Assembly: GCA_041917255.1 (NCBI GenBank)
Contig: JAYRYA010000007.1
Span: forward strand, 62,001 to 126,000
Source: Zoogloea sp041917255
GTDB lineage: Bacteria; Pseudomonadota; Gammaproteobacteria; Burkholderiales; Rhodocyclaceae
Direction: 5' to 3'
DNA: 64,000 nucleotides
Made by a program: the position numbers and the translations under genes. The notes under the pieces were generated by a model. That model ran no database searches. It was given only the letters and a program-made list of their open reading frames with translations, and was not told the origin of the DNA. This document shows positions 19,915 to 28,022 of this stretch, one piece after another; position 1 is the stretch's first letter; each line of letters starts with the position of its first letter.

Positions 19915-21146
19915 GGTGTGGCCACCGCGGGGCGGACGATCTCGCGGTCGTCGATGGGCCAGTGGAGCAGGGCCGCGACAACACCCAGCCCGATGCTGAC
20001 CAGCCAGATCAGGTGGTAGGAGCCGGTGGCGTCGAACACATAGCCGCCCAGCCACACGCCGAAGAAGGCGCCCAGCTGGTGGCCGAAGAACACGAAGCCG
20101 AAGAGGGTGGTGATGTACTGCACCCCGAACACCTGCGACACGATGCCGCTGGTCAGCGGCACGGTGCCGAGCCAGATGAAACCCATCACCGCGCAGAACA
20201 CGTACAGGCTGGTGGGGCTCACCGGCAGCAGCACGAAGGCGGCCATCGCGGCGGCGCGCAGCAGGTAGATGCCGGCGAGCAACTGCTTGCGCCGGGCCAT
20301 GCCGCCCAGCCAGCCACAGACGTAGGTGCCGGCCACGTTGGCCAGCGCGATGATCGCCAGCCCGGCCACCGCGTGGTTGCCGGTGAGGCCCCGGTCGATC
20401 AGATAGGCCGGCAGGTGCGAGGCGATGAAGGCGAGCTGGAAGCCGCAGGCGAAGAAGCCCGCCACCAGCAGCAGGAACCCCCGGTGGGCGAAGGCCTCGC
20501 GCAGCGCGGCGGGGAGGCTCTGGCGGGCGGCGTGTGCGGAGGGCTTGTCGTGCAGTGGGATGGCGCAGGGGAGCAGCACTGCGCAGGTCACGCCCAGCAC
20601 CACCAGCGCGCCGGCCCAGCCGAGGCCGTCGATCAGCCCTTGCGAGGCCGGCACCAGCACGAACTGCCCCAGCCCGCCGATGGCGCCGGTCACCCCCAGC
20701 GCCCAGCTGCGCCGCTCGGCCGGCATCAGGCGGCTGATGGCGCCATACACCACGCCGAAGGCGGTGCCCGACAGCGCCACGCCCACCGCCAGCCCGGCCG
20801 ACAGGGTGAAGGCGGCGGGCGTGTCGGCCTGGGACATCGCCAGGAGGCCCAGCGCGTAGCACAGCAGCCCGCCGACCAGCACGCGGCGCGAACCGAAGCG
20901 GTCGGCGATCATCCCGGTGAAGGGCTGGGCGATGCCCCAGATGAGGTTCTGCAGCGCGATGGCGAAGCCGAAGGTCTCGCGGGACCAGCCCCGGTCGAGG
21001 ACGATCGGGAGCTGGAAGATGCCTTGGGCGTGGCGCACGCCGAGGCCGGTGCCCATGATGAGGCCGCCGGCGATGACGAGGAGCCAGGGGTTGGCGAGCC
21101 ACGCGGGCCCGGGCTTGGGGTGATCGGTCATTGTGCTTGCTCGCAT
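19911..21146 (-). CDS. MFS transporter (monocarboxylate / oxalate-formate antiporter-like)
   Basis: Twelve-helix inner-membrane carrier of 411 residues. The loop 2-3 signature GMIADRFGSRRVLVGG and a second-half copy YVCGWLGGMARRKQLL are present. Sequence around helix 1 (GTGLGVRHAQGIFQLPI) resembles the OFA/MCT group that moves small carboxylates. The start could also be the ATG at 21131 (MTDHPKPG). Divergent LysR gene upstream, coupled small peptide downstream. Substrate unknown. Confidence 0.88.
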   Translation of the reverse strand: MRASTMTDHPKPGPAWLANPWLLVIAGGLIMGTGLGVRHAQGIFQLPIVLDRGWSRETFGFAIALQNLIWGIAQPFTGMIADRFGSRRVLVGGLLCYALGLLAMSQADTPAAFTLSAGLAVGVALSGTAFGVVYGAISRLMPAERRSWALGVTGAIGGLGQFVLVPASQGLIDGLGWAGALVVLGVTCAVLLPCAIPLHDKPSAHAARQSLPAALREAFAHRGFLLLVAGFFACGFQLAFIASHLPAYLIDRGLTGNHAVAGLAIIALANVAGTYVCGWLGGMARRKQLLAGIYLLRAAAMAAFVLLPVSPTSLYVFCAVMGFIWLGTVPLTSGIVSQVFGVQYITTLFGFVFFGHQLGAFFGVWLGGYVFDATGSYHLIWLVSIGLGVVAALLHWPIDDREIVRPAVATP

Positions 21147-21185
21147 TCCGTTGATGAATCCACAATGGCGTGGGGCTCACGCCGT

Positions 21186-21199
21186 GCTTTGATTAAAGC
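21186..21199. promoter_or_regulatory. Candidate operator in MFS-LysR intergenic region
   Basis: GCTTT-GATT-AAAGC is a perfect short dyad about 40 bases upstream of the MFS start and 57 upstream of the LysR start, the place where an LTTR site is expected. Confidence 0.3.
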
Positions 21200-21255
21200 G
21201 GGGCATGGAGTGGCGCTCAAACGAGTTTTTCGATCAACTGGGATGAGGAATCGGA

Positions 21256-22164
21256 ATGTCAGCACCGCTTGTACGGTTGCCCTCGCTGGATCTCGTGCGC
21301 GGCTTTGTGGCGGTGGGGCGGCGGATGAGCATCACCCTCGCGGCCCAGGATCTGTGCGTCACCCAGTCGGCGGTAAGCCGGCAGATCCACGCGCTGGAAG
21401 TCGCGCTGGGCCTCAAGCTGCTGGTGCGCGGGCACCGCTCCATCGCGTTCACGCCGGAGGGCGAGCGGCTGTTCCGCAGCGCCGACAGCGCGGTGCAGCA
21501 GCTGCAGGACGTGGTGGGCGAGCTCAAGGGCCCCATCGGCCGGCGCATGGTGACGATCACCTCCACCATGGGCCTCACCGGGCTATGGCTGATGCCGCGG
21601 CTGGGCAACTTCCTGGCGCGGCATCCGGATATCGAGGTGCGGGTGTCGGCCAACAGCCGGGCGGTGGATCTGAAGGCCGAGGGCATCGATCTGGCGATCC
21701 GCTACGGCGCGCCGGGCACGCTGCCGGAGGGCGCCGAGCTGCTCTTCGAGGAGAGCATCGTGCCGGTGGCGCACCCGTCGCTGGGGCTTGCCGCGCTGGA
21801 TTCGCCCGAGGTGCTGGCCGGGCAGGTGCTGCTGGAGTTCGACGGCCCCTTCCGCCCCTGGCTGCAGTGGAGCGAATGGCTGGCGCGCTTCGGCTGGGAG
21901 GGCGTCAAGCCCCGGGGCGTGCTGCGTTTCAACGTGTATGACCAGCTCGTCCACGCCGCGGTGGCGGGGCAAGGCATCGCGCTGGGTCGGCTGCCGCTGG
22001 TGTCGCCGATGCTGGCCGACGGTCGGCTGGTGCGTCTGACCATCCCCCGCCCGGGGCCGCATCCCGAGCACGCCTTCTGGCTGCTGCACGCCGAGGAGCC
22101 GATGCGGTCGGAGGTGGCGGCGGTGGTTGAATGGATTCGGGAAGAGGTGACGGCGGGGGGGTAG
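21256..22164 (+). CDS. LysR-family transcriptional regulator, GcvA-like
   Basis: 302 residues. The helix-turn-helix MSITLAAQDLCVTQSAVSRQIHALE is of the GcvA subgroup. The effector domain contains VSANSRAVDLKAEGIDLAIRYG and the C-terminal GQGIALGRLPLV typical of that group. It is divergent from the MFS gene, its likely target. Confidence 0.93.
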   Translation: MSAPLVRLPSLDLVRGFVAVGRRMSITLAAQDLCVTQSAVSRQIHALEVALGLKLLVRGHRSIAFTPEGERLFRSADSAVQQLQDVVGELKGPIGRRMVTITSTMGLTGLWLMPRLGNFLARHPDIEVRVSANSRAVDLKAEGIDLAIRYGAPGTLPEGAELLFEESIVPVAHPSLGLAALDSPEVLAGQVLLEFDGPFRPWLQWSEWLARFGWEGVKPRGVLRFNVYDQLVHAAVAGQGIALGRLPLVSPMLADGRLVRLTIPRPGPHPEHAFWLLHAEEPMRSEVAAVVEWIREEVTAGG

Positions 22165-22250
22165 TGGGAGGTAGGTCGTGGGAAGCGGGCGCGGCCACTA
22201 CTCCCCATTACCCATTACCCGTTACCCCCTCCCCATTCACCCACTACCTC
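22152..22250. repeat. G/C-rich imperfect heptamer repeat between convergent genes
   Basis: Right after the LysR stop the plus strand is G-rich (runs of 3-7 G to about 22190). From 22193 it becomes C-rich with tandem units such as CATTACCC, so the minus strand reads repeats of GGGTAAT/GGGTAAC plus GGGG runs. Four or more G-tracts separated by 3-4 bases fit a potential G-quadruplex, like the GGGNATC-type repeats known in several proteobacteria. GTAGTGG and CCACTAC arms also allow a hairpin. The repeat encodes the last ~12 residues and stop codon of the hydrolase. Confidence 0.65.
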
Positions 22251-23159
22251 GCCTTTCGACGTCGGTGGCAGGCGGCCGTGGCGGAGCCATTCGAGGGGGA
22301 TCTTCCACAGGTCGTGCTCGAAGCGGCTGTGGAAGAACGCGAAGTGGCCGATGGCCGTCTGGCCGATGGCGTCCGGGCGCAGGTGCAGGTGGGTGCGCGG
22401 GCAGCGCTGGTAGTAGCCGAGCAGGCGCTGGATGGCCGAGGTGGTGCCGAACTCGTCGTCGGACACGCTGACGGCAAGGGTGTCGGCGCGCACGGCGGCA
22501 AAGCGGCGCACCAGTTCGTCGCGCTCGCTATCCGGCAGCACGCGGGGGCCGCGGCGCCAGGTGTCCTCGAAGCGCGGGTGGCGGGCGGTCCAGTCGCGCA
22601 CCACGCCCTTCGGCGTGTCCTCCAGCCAGCCCAGCCGGCTGCCGGGAAAGTAGCCGAACACGGCGGTGAGGGCCGGCATGGCCACGTGCCACTTGAGCAG
22701 CAGCCCGGCCCGGCGGGTGGGGGCGTAGTCGCGCCAGTAGGCGTACTGGGCGCCCATCGTGAACACCCGCGACACCCGGTGGCTGGATTCGGCCAGCCCG
22801 ATCAGGAAGCCGCCGACGCTGTGGGCCACCACCTGCACCGGCTGGCCAGGGAAGCGGGCAAAGGCGTACTGCAGCGCGGCTTCGAAGTCGAGCCGGCCCC
22901 AGTCGATCCAGCCGGCCTCGAAGTGGCGCATCCGCGCCGGGCGGGATTCGCCGATGCCCCGGTAGTCGTAGCTCAACACGTCAAAGCCGTGGCGGTGCAG
23001 AAAGGCCGCGAAGCGCGCGTAATAGCGGCAGCGCACCGAGGTGGCCGGGTTGATGATGACCACCGGCCGGCGGGTGTCGCCATCCGCGTGGCGCCAGCAG
23101 AAGCCGCGGAGCAGGTAGCCGTCGCTGGCGGTGAATGAGATCGGCGTGTTCGTGTCCAA
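22215..23159 (-). CDS. Alpha/beta hydrolase (COG4757-like)
   Basis: 314 residues. The fold is shown by the N-terminal strand PVVIINPATSVRCRYY, the YDYRGIGESRP turn, nucleophile Ser114 in VAHSVGG, acid Asp234/235 in SVSDDEFG, and His272 in AIGHFAFFH. Apparent start is a TTG at 23159; the next in-frame ATG would remove the first strand and nucleophile-proximal region, so TTG is kept. No strong ribosome site. The Gly-rich end (GEWGGGNG) is read from the heptamer repeat and probably not functional. Substrate unknown. Confidence 0.85.
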   Translation of the reverse strand: MDTNTPISFTASDGYLLRGFCWRHADGDTRRPVVIINPATSVRCRYYARFAAFLHRHGFDVLSYDYRGIGESRPARMRHFEAGWIDWGRLDFEAALQYAFARFPGQPVQVVAHSVGGFLIGLAESSHRVSRVFTMGAQYAYWRDYAPTRRAGLLLKWHVAMPALTAVFGYFPGSRLGWLEDTPKGVVRDWTARHPRFEDTWRRGPRVLPDSERDELVRRFAAVRADTLAVSVSDDEFGTTSAIQRLLGYYQRCPRTHLHLRPDAIGQTAIGHFAFFHSRFEHDLWKIPLEWLRHGRLPPTSKGEVVGEWGGGNG

Positions 23160-23334
23160 GGTGGCTGCCCGGGTGTCGAGTGGTGTGAGCGATGTTAGGG
23201 GCCCGCCGGCGAGGCTTCAAACGATTCGTCGGCATGCTTTGCATGCGGCGGGCGAATGCGGCCGGCGGCCTTTGCAAGCCCGGGGCGCGCTTGTAAATTG
23301 CGCTCCGTCGATGAGTCGTTGAAGGAGGATGAAG

Positions 23335-24123
23335 ATGCATTCCCTGATTGCCGAACTGCAGCGCCTGTTTGGCCGCCCGGGGCAGGATCTGCCCGACCCG
23401 CTGCCCGAGACGGGCTTCGCCCTCGATCTGGTGAGCCCGGACGCGCGGGTATGGACGATGGTGATCGGCATCGCCCCCGCGGCGGGCTGGGCGTCGGTGG
23501 CGGCGCTGTGCGAAGGCGTGGTGAACGAACTCGAGCTGCCCGCGCCGGCGGTGTCGGTGGCGGGCGACGCGGGCTACCGGGTGTGGTTCTCGCTGGCCGA
23601 TCCGGTGCCGCTGGAGCGGGCCGAGGCTTTCCTCGCCGGCCTGCAGGGGCGCTTCCTGGCCGAGGTGTCGGCGGCGCTGGTGAGCCTGTTGCCGTCCGCC
23701 GCGGCCCGGCTGGCGCCCCTCGCCCCGGCCCAGGCGGCGGGCGATGGCCGCTGGACGGCCTTCATCGATCCAGCCATGGGCGGCATGTTCGCCGGCGAGA
23801 CCTGGCTCGACATGGCCCCCAGCCCCGAGCGTCAGGCCGATCTGCTGGCCGGCTTCAAGTCGATCTCTGCGGCGGATTTCCGTCGCGTCATGACCATGCT
23901 GGCGCCCGGCGGCCCGGTGGTGCCCGCCACGGTGGGGGCGGTGGCGGGGCTGGTGATGGAGCCGCCCGTCGTCCCCGGTTCTGCGCCGCATATCGGGCTG
24001 GCGGTGGGGAGCGGGTTTGTCGATCCGAAGAGTTTCCTGCTGGCGGTAATGAACGATCCGGGGGCGAGCGCGGATCACCGGATCGAGGCGGCGAAGGCCT
24101 TGTTGCCGTATTTCGAGGGGTGA
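23335..24123 (+). CDS. Uncharacterised protein
   Basis: 262 residues, no recognised domain. The ATG at 23335 lies 6 bases after GGAGG; the ATG at 23329 abuts that site and is rejected. N-terminal MHSLIAELQRLF resembles a short amphipathic helix. The rest is Ala/Val-rich and soluble, with FIDPAMGGMFAGETWLDM in the middle and a helical end (HRIEAAKALLPYFEG). It stands alone between the hydrolase and a LysR gene. A real gene by codon use and ribosome site, function unknown. Confidence 0.7.
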   Translation: MHSLIAELQRLFGRPGQDLPDPLPETGFALDLVSPDARVWTMVIGIAPAAGWASVAALCEGVVNELELPAPAVSVAGDAGYRVWFSLADPVPLERAEAFLAGLQGRFLAEVSAALVSLLPSAAARLAPLAPAQAAGDGRWTAFIDPAMGGMFAGETWLDMAPSPERQADLLAGFKSISAADFRRVMTMLAPGGPVVPATVGAVAGLVMEPPVVPGSAPHIGLAVGSGFVDPKSFLLAVMNDPGASADHRIEAAKALLPYFEG

Positions 24124-24226
24124 GTGTCGGGGGGCTGCGGTTTGTAGGGCTTGGCCGGGACCCGGCCGAGCCCCGCTAAACGAAGGCACTCGCCTGGGGA
24201 GAAACTTGCGGAAGCAGGAAGCGGAT

Positions 24227-25084
24227 TTACAGCGCCCCCAGAAAGGTGCTCCGGCTTTCGGCAAACGCCTCCACCAACCAATCCGCCACCGCCGCCACCC
24301 GCGGCTGCTGCTTGGCATCCGGGTGGATCAGCAGCCACAGCTCCCGCGTCACCACCGGCGCCGGGCCGCTCTGGCGGATGAGGCCAGGGGTGACGTCGGC
24401 GATGTAGCTGGGCAGCACGCCCTGGCCGATGCCGGCGGCCACTGCGCGGGTGAGGGCGTCCACGCCGTTGCTGCGTAGCCGCACGCGGCTGTCGGCGATC
24501 CGGGGCGTGAGCCAGCGCATTTCGGGGGTGTGGGCAAGCTCTTCGTCGTAGCACACCCAGGCGTCCGGGGGCGCGCCCAAGGTGGGCGCATAAACCGCGA
24601 AACCCACGTCGACGAGCTTGCGGATCAGGAAATCGCCGGTGTCGGGACGGGCCAGGCGGATGGCGATGTCGGCCTCGCGGCGGGCTACGTTGAGGTTGTC
24701 GTTGCTGCCCACCAGCGCCACGTCGAGCCCCGGATGGCGGGCGTACAGCTCAGGCAGGCGCGGCACCAGCCAGTCGGCGATGATTGCCGCCACCGAGGTG
24801 ATGCGCACCGTGCCGTGGATGCCGGGCCGGCCGGCGTCTGCGATGCGAGTGAGGCCGGCCACGTCCTCCTCGATGCGCTGGGCGCGTTCCAGCACTCGGG
24901 CGCCGGTGGCGGTGGGTTGCCAGCGGCCGTCGCTGCGCTCGAAGAGCGGCGTGCCGAGGGCGTCTTCCAGTGCCCGGAGGCGGCGGGCGACGGTGGTCTG
25001 ATCCACCTTCAGGCACCGCGCGGCGCCGGCCAGGGTGCCTTCGCGGCCGATCACCACGAGAAAGCGCAGGTCGTCCCAGTTCAT
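24227..25084 (-). CDS. LysR-family transcriptional regulator
   Basis: 285 residues from the ATG at 25084 (MNWDDLRFLVVIGREGTLAG). The HTH includes AARCLKVDQTTVARRLRALE, and the effector domain reads IHGTVRITSVAAIIADWLVP. It is divergent from the isochorismatase-like gene at 25205, the probable target. A longer frame upstream is an artefact. Confidence 0.92.
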   Translation of the reverse strand: MNWDDLRFLVVIGREGTLAGAARCLKVDQTTVARRLRALEDALGTPLFERSDGRWQPTATGARVLERAQRIEEDVAGLTRIADAGRPGIHGTVRITSVAAIIADWLVPRLPELYARHPGLDVALVGSNDNLNVARREADIAIRLARPDTGDFLIRKLVDVGFAVYAPTLGAPPDAWVCYDEELAHTPEMRWLTPRIADSRVRLRSNGVDALTRAVAAGIGQGVLPSYIADVTPGLIRQSGPAPVVTRELWLLIHPDAKQQPRVAAVADWLVEAFAESRSTFLGAL

Positions 25085-25106
25085 GGATGGGGCTCCGGGT
25101 TGGGTG

Positions 25107-25120
25107 CTGCAATTTTGCAG
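25107..25120. promoter_or_regulatory. Candidate LysR operator
   Basis: CTGCAA-TT-TTGCAG is a perfect 6-base dyad in the 120-base divergent region, 23 bases from the LysR start. A second, weaker TGC/GCA dyad follows near 25138-25149. Consistent with autoregulation of the LysR gene and control of the hydrolase. Confidence 0.45.
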
Positions 25121-25204
25121 GAACGACTGGCAATCGTGTGCATTTACGCAGGGATTGGCCGGGCCTAAGCTGCAGCCATCCCAACCCACACAAGGAGACA
25201 CGTC

Positions 25205-25810
25205 ATGACCGAAGCCTTCACCCTGCGCCAGCTGATGGGCAAACCCGCCGCACCGGCGCCCCTGTCCCAGTCGGTGCTCATCATCGTCGATGCCCAGAAT
25301 ACCTACCTGGGTGGCCTGATGAAGCTCGACGGCATCGAGGCGGCGCTGGACGAGTGCGCGACGCTGCTGGCCCGGGCGCGGGCCGTCGGTGCTCCGGTGA
25401 TCCACATTCAGCACGACGCCGGCCCCGGATCGCCCTTCGACGTGGATGGCGAGAGCGGCGCGATTGCCAGCCAGGTGGCGCCGGTGGCGGGAGAAGGGCG
25501 GGTGGTGAAGCGCCACGCCAACGGCTTCATCGGCACCGATCTGGAGGCGCAGCTCACCGCGCTGGGTGACAAGCGTCAACTGGTGATCTGCGGCTTCATG
25601 ACCCACAACTGCGTCAATTCCACTGCCCGCGGCGCGGTGAACCTGGGTTGGCCGGTGTGCGTGCCGGCGTCGGCCACCGCAACCCGCGCTCTGCCGTCGC
25701 CCGATGGCGGTGTGGTGCCGGCGGCCGAGATCCAGCGCGGCAACCTGGCCGGGCTGTCGGATGCGTTTGCGCTGGTGGTGGCGAACGGCGCGGCGATTGC
25801 GGACGCTTAG
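25205..25810 (+). CDS. Isochorismatase-family cysteine hydrolase
   Basis: 201 residues. The family triad is visible: Asp29 in IIVDAQNTYL, Lys102 in RVVKRHANGF and Cys136 in CGFMTHNCVNST. The cis-peptide-forming GF-M-THNCV loop is intact. Members hydrolyse isochorismate, nicotinamide, N-carbamoyl compounds or similar amides; the substrate cannot be told. Ribosome site AAGGAGA before the ATG. Single-gene unit with a divergent LysR. Confidence 0.9.
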   Translation: MTEAFTLRQLMGKPAAPAPLSQSVLIIVDAQNTYLGGLMKLDGIEAALDECATLLARARAVGAPVIHIQHDAGPGSPFDVDGESGAIASQVAPVAGEGRVVKRHANGFIGTDLEAQLTALGDKRQLVICGFMTHNCVNSTARGAVNLGWPVCVPASATATRALPSPDGGVVPAAEIQRGNLAGLSDAFALVVANGAAIADA

Positions 25811-25828
25811 GTCTGCGCCCGCGACAGG

Positions 25829-25856
25829 AGGTGTTCCCGGCGTGCCGGGAACACCT
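25829..25856. terminator. Perfect hairpin between convergent genes
   Basis: AGGTGTTCCCGGC (25829-25841) and GCCGGGAACACCT (25844-25856) form a 13-base perfect stem with a GT centre. It sits in the 63-base gap between the hydrolase and the convergent rsgA. No T-run follows on either strand, so it may act as an mRNA 3' stabiliser or a factor-assisted terminator. Confidence 0.6.
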
Positions 25857-25873
25857 GGCCAATGGACTGATGG

Positions 25874-26947
25874 CTAATACTCGTTCCGTTTCCCCTTGGC
25901 TTTCGTCGAGGCCCGCACGATCTTTCCGAACGCCCGATCCTTCTTGCGCTTTTCTGGCTGCGACATGCCATGAAACCCGGATTCCTTCTTGAGCTTCTGG
26001 TAGTTCTGCAGATGTGCCGGGTCCAGCGCACCCTGGGCGACGGCCTGCTGAATGGCGCAGCCCGGCTCGCTGGTGTGCGTGCAGTTGGCGAAGCGACAGC
26101 GCGATGAATAGGCCTCGACATCGGAAAAACTGGCGTCGAGGCCTTCGTCGGCTTCGAGCAAGCCCAGCTCGCGCATGCCCGGCATGTCGATCAACAGCCC
26201 GCCGTTCTCGAGCGCGATGAGCTGACGCCGGGTGGTCGTGTGGCGGCCCTCGCCGGTGTGACTCACCCCGCCGGTGGCAAGGTCGGATCTGCCGATCAGG
26301 CCATTGACGAGGGTCGTCTTGCCGACGCCGGATGAGCCGAGAAGGCAGTATGTCTTTCCGGGCTCGATCAGCGCGCGGACCACCTCAACGCCCTGCCCGC
26401 TGACCTTGCTGACGGGGATGACGCGGGCGACGATGCCTGCACGGCGGATGCGCGCGAGCAAGTCGTCCAGCGCCTCAGGTCCGATCAGATCGGTCTTGGT
26501 GAGCAGGATGACCGGCTCGATATGCCCGTCGCGCGTCATGACGAGATAGCGCTCGAGTCGTCGCACGTTGAAATCGAAGTGGCACGACTGAACGATGAAG
26601 GCCACGTCGATGTTGGCCGCAATCATCTGGTACGCCGCGTTGCCACCAGGGCGGCGCCGTCGCAGAAACGACGTGCGCGGCTCGATGTCGAGGATGCTCG
26701 CACGGGTGCCGGCGTCGTGATAGCGGATGCTCACCCAGTCGCCGACGCAGGGCATCGCCACCGGGGATTCGGCGGAATGGACGGCCCGGCCGGTGAGCCT
26801 TGCAGGCACTTCGTGCTCGGCGTGCCTGACGATGTATTGGTCGCGATCGACCGCCGTGACTCTGGCGACGGCTTCGTCTGGATGAGACGTGGGGGACGGA
26901 TTGGCAGGCGTGCGCGCGAGCGCCTGCTTCGGCTTGGAAGTGGTCAT
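25874..26947 (-). CDS. rsgA: Ribosome small subunit-dependent GTPase A
   Basis: Circularly permuted GTPase that checks 30S maturation. 357 residues from the ATG at 26947. It has an N-terminal OB-fold (VTAVDRDQYIVRHAEHEVPARLTGR), G4 LLTKTDLIG ahead of G1 LLGSSGVGKTTL (as in this family), G3 DMPGMRELG, and a C-terminal zinc site with Cys/His in YSSRCRFANCTHTSEPGC. The basic tail PEKRKKDRAFGKIVR is longer than in the common ~300-residue form, so this may be a second, divergent copy. No good ribosome site; a multi-stem structure ends 15 bases upstream. Base composition is visibly lower in GC than in the neighbours. Confidence 0.93.
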   Translation of the reverse strand: MTTSKPKQALARTPANPSPTSHPDEAVARVTAVDRDQYIVRHAEHEVPARLTGRAVHSAESPVAMPCVGDWVSIRYHDAGTRASILDIEPRTSFLRRRRPGGNAAYQMIAANIDVAFIVQSCHFDFNVRRLERYLVMTRDGHIEPVILLTKTDLIGPEALDDLLARIRRAGIVARVIPVSKVSGQGVEVVRALIEPGKTYCLLGSSGVGKTTLVNGLIGRSDLATGGVSHTGEGRHTTTRRQLIALENGGLLIDMPGMRELGLLEADEGLDASFSDVEAYSSRCRFANCTHTSEPGCAIQQAVAQGALDPAHLQNYQKLKKESGFHGMSQPEKRKKDRAFGKIVRASTKAKGKRNEY

Positions 26948-26962
26948 GTTGGACAACCATTG

Positions 26963-27079
26963 GCAGTAATCTGAACGAACAGAAACGGCAAGCCACCAGC
27001 CGGTGGCATGCCAAACGTTTTTGATCGCGATAACCTGAATGCGCCTGCGGGAGCAGGGATCGGGTTATCGGATTACTGC
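26963..27079. other. Multi-stem structured element upstream of rsgA (candidate leader RNA)
   Basis: Outer stem GCAGTAATC (26963-26971)/GATTACTGC (27071-27079), 9 perfect pairs. Stem 2, GGCA-A-GCCACC (26987-26997) with GGTGGC-A-TGCC (27002-27012), has ten pairs and one A/A mismatch around an AGCC loop. Stem 3 is CGATAACC (27028-27035)/GGTTATCG (27063-27070) and encloses CCTGC-GGGA-GCAGG (27044-27057), which is a GNRA tetraloop on the plus strand. Together they form a three-way junction with stem 3 directly stacked on the outer stem. It may be the 5' leader of rsgA (minus strand) or a separate RNA. No known riboswitch consensus was recognised. Confidence 0.55.
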
Positions 27080-27168
27080 AAGCTCCAACATCCAAACCTC
27101 GATGAAAGACGCGCGCCGACACTGGCTGCACCAATCGATGTTAGCCACGGGGGCAGGGGAAATCAACA

Positions 27169-27184
27169 AGCCGGAAATCCGGCT
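27169..27184 (-). terminator. Short hairpin after the SprT-like gene
   Basis: AGCCGG-AAAT-CCGGCT forms a perfect 6-base stem 14 bases after the SprT-like stop. On the minus strand it is followed by a moderately T-rich TGTTGATTTCC. A weak intrinsic terminator. Confidence 0.45.
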
Positions 27185-27197
27185 GGTCGGGGGTCGG

Positions 27198-27563
27198 TCA
27201 GGCACGTGCCTCCATCGTCCGGCGCCGGGCGAGGAAGGTGGGGCCGAGCTGGGTGGCGAGGGATTCGGCGCGCATCCAGATTTCGGGGTGCGGGCGGAAG
27301 CTGTCGCGCAGCTGTTTCCACAGGGGCGAGGCCTTGTGGAGGAGTTCGTGGATGAGGGTGTCGAGCAGATCCAGTGCGTCGTCGTCCGACAGGCGGGCGA
27401 GGTAGCGCGGGTTGAGCCGCAGGGTGTCGGAGTGCCACCGATACTGGCCGAGCACCCGGCCCGCCGGTGACAGGCGACGGGTGCACAGGCGCCGGGGGAT
27501 GCCCAGGTCGGGCAGGTGCTCGCGCACCACGTCGAGGGCGAGGTCGATGTCGCGTTGAGTCAT
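27198..27563 (-). CDS. SprT-like zinc metallopeptidase-domain protein
   Basis: 121 residues. The core TLIHELLHKASPLW carries the HExxH zinc motif (72-76), preceded by RLNPRYLARL and followed by FRPHPEIWMRAESLA, as in the SprT/Spartan-like group. Members act on DNA-protein adducts or are uncharacterised; this copy lacks the C-terminal zinc ribbon of longer homologues. It is followed on the other side by DUF1840, likely one transcript. Confidence 0.75.
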   Translation of the reverse strand: MTQRDIDLALDVVREHLPDLGIPRRLCTRRLSPAGRVLGQYRWHSDTLRLNPRYLARLSDDDALDLLDTLIHELLHKASPLWKQLRDSFRPHPEIWMRAESLATQLGPTFLARRRTMEARA

Positions 27564-27584
27564 GGCCGCCGGGCTCCGGCCCGC

Positions 27585-27908
27585 TCAGACGCCCCAGGTG
27601 ACGGGCACCTTGTCTTTCAGCGATCGTTCGAGCAGTTCGAGGAGCGGCACCGCGCGCTGAAAGAAGCTGACCGCGCCGCCGGGGGTCTTGGGTTCGTCGT
27701 CCTTGTCGGCTTCGGGCTGCTCGGCTTTGCGCGCCTTGTCGGCGTCGATGGCAGCCTTCAGCGTTGCGATGGCGGCGGGGAGCTGTTCGACGGTGATGAT
27801 GCCCTTGGGGTCGGCCGGATCCTTGTCGAGGACGGCGAGCATTTCCTTGCCGTTCTTCTCAAACATGATCACGTCGCCGCTGGCGGAGGATTTGAAGATA
27901 ATCAGCAT
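27585..27908 (-). CDS. DUF1840 family protein
   Basis: 107 residues from the ATG at 27908 (MLIIFKSSASGDVIMFEKNGKEML). The conserved GIITVEQLPAAIATLKAAI and a C-terminal RAVPLLELLERSLKD identify DUF1840, a small family frequent in betaproteobacteria. No function is established. The long upstream frame runs antisense through rarD and is spurious. Confidence 0.85.
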   Translation of the reverse strand: MLIIFKSSASGDVIMFEKNGKEMLAVLDKDPADPKGIITVEQLPAAIATLKAAIDADKARKAEQPEADKDDEPKTPGGAVSFFQRAVPLLELLERSLKDKVPVTWGV

Positions 27909-28022
27909 GATGGGCCGTCCTTGCAGTGGAATGTCCCCATTGTAGCGCGTGGGAAAACCCGAACGGTCATTGCTGGCGCCGAGTGCTATCGTGCGGCTCC
28001 GAATTCTCTCCGGATTCCCGTC

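Noticed and set aside
26963..27079. Integron attC site or hammerhead ribozyme upstream of rsgA
   Set aside because: The outer arms do not fit the RYYYAAC/GTTRRRY ends of attC, and the CTGA-n-GA core of a hammerhead is not matched (an extra base, CTGAACGA).
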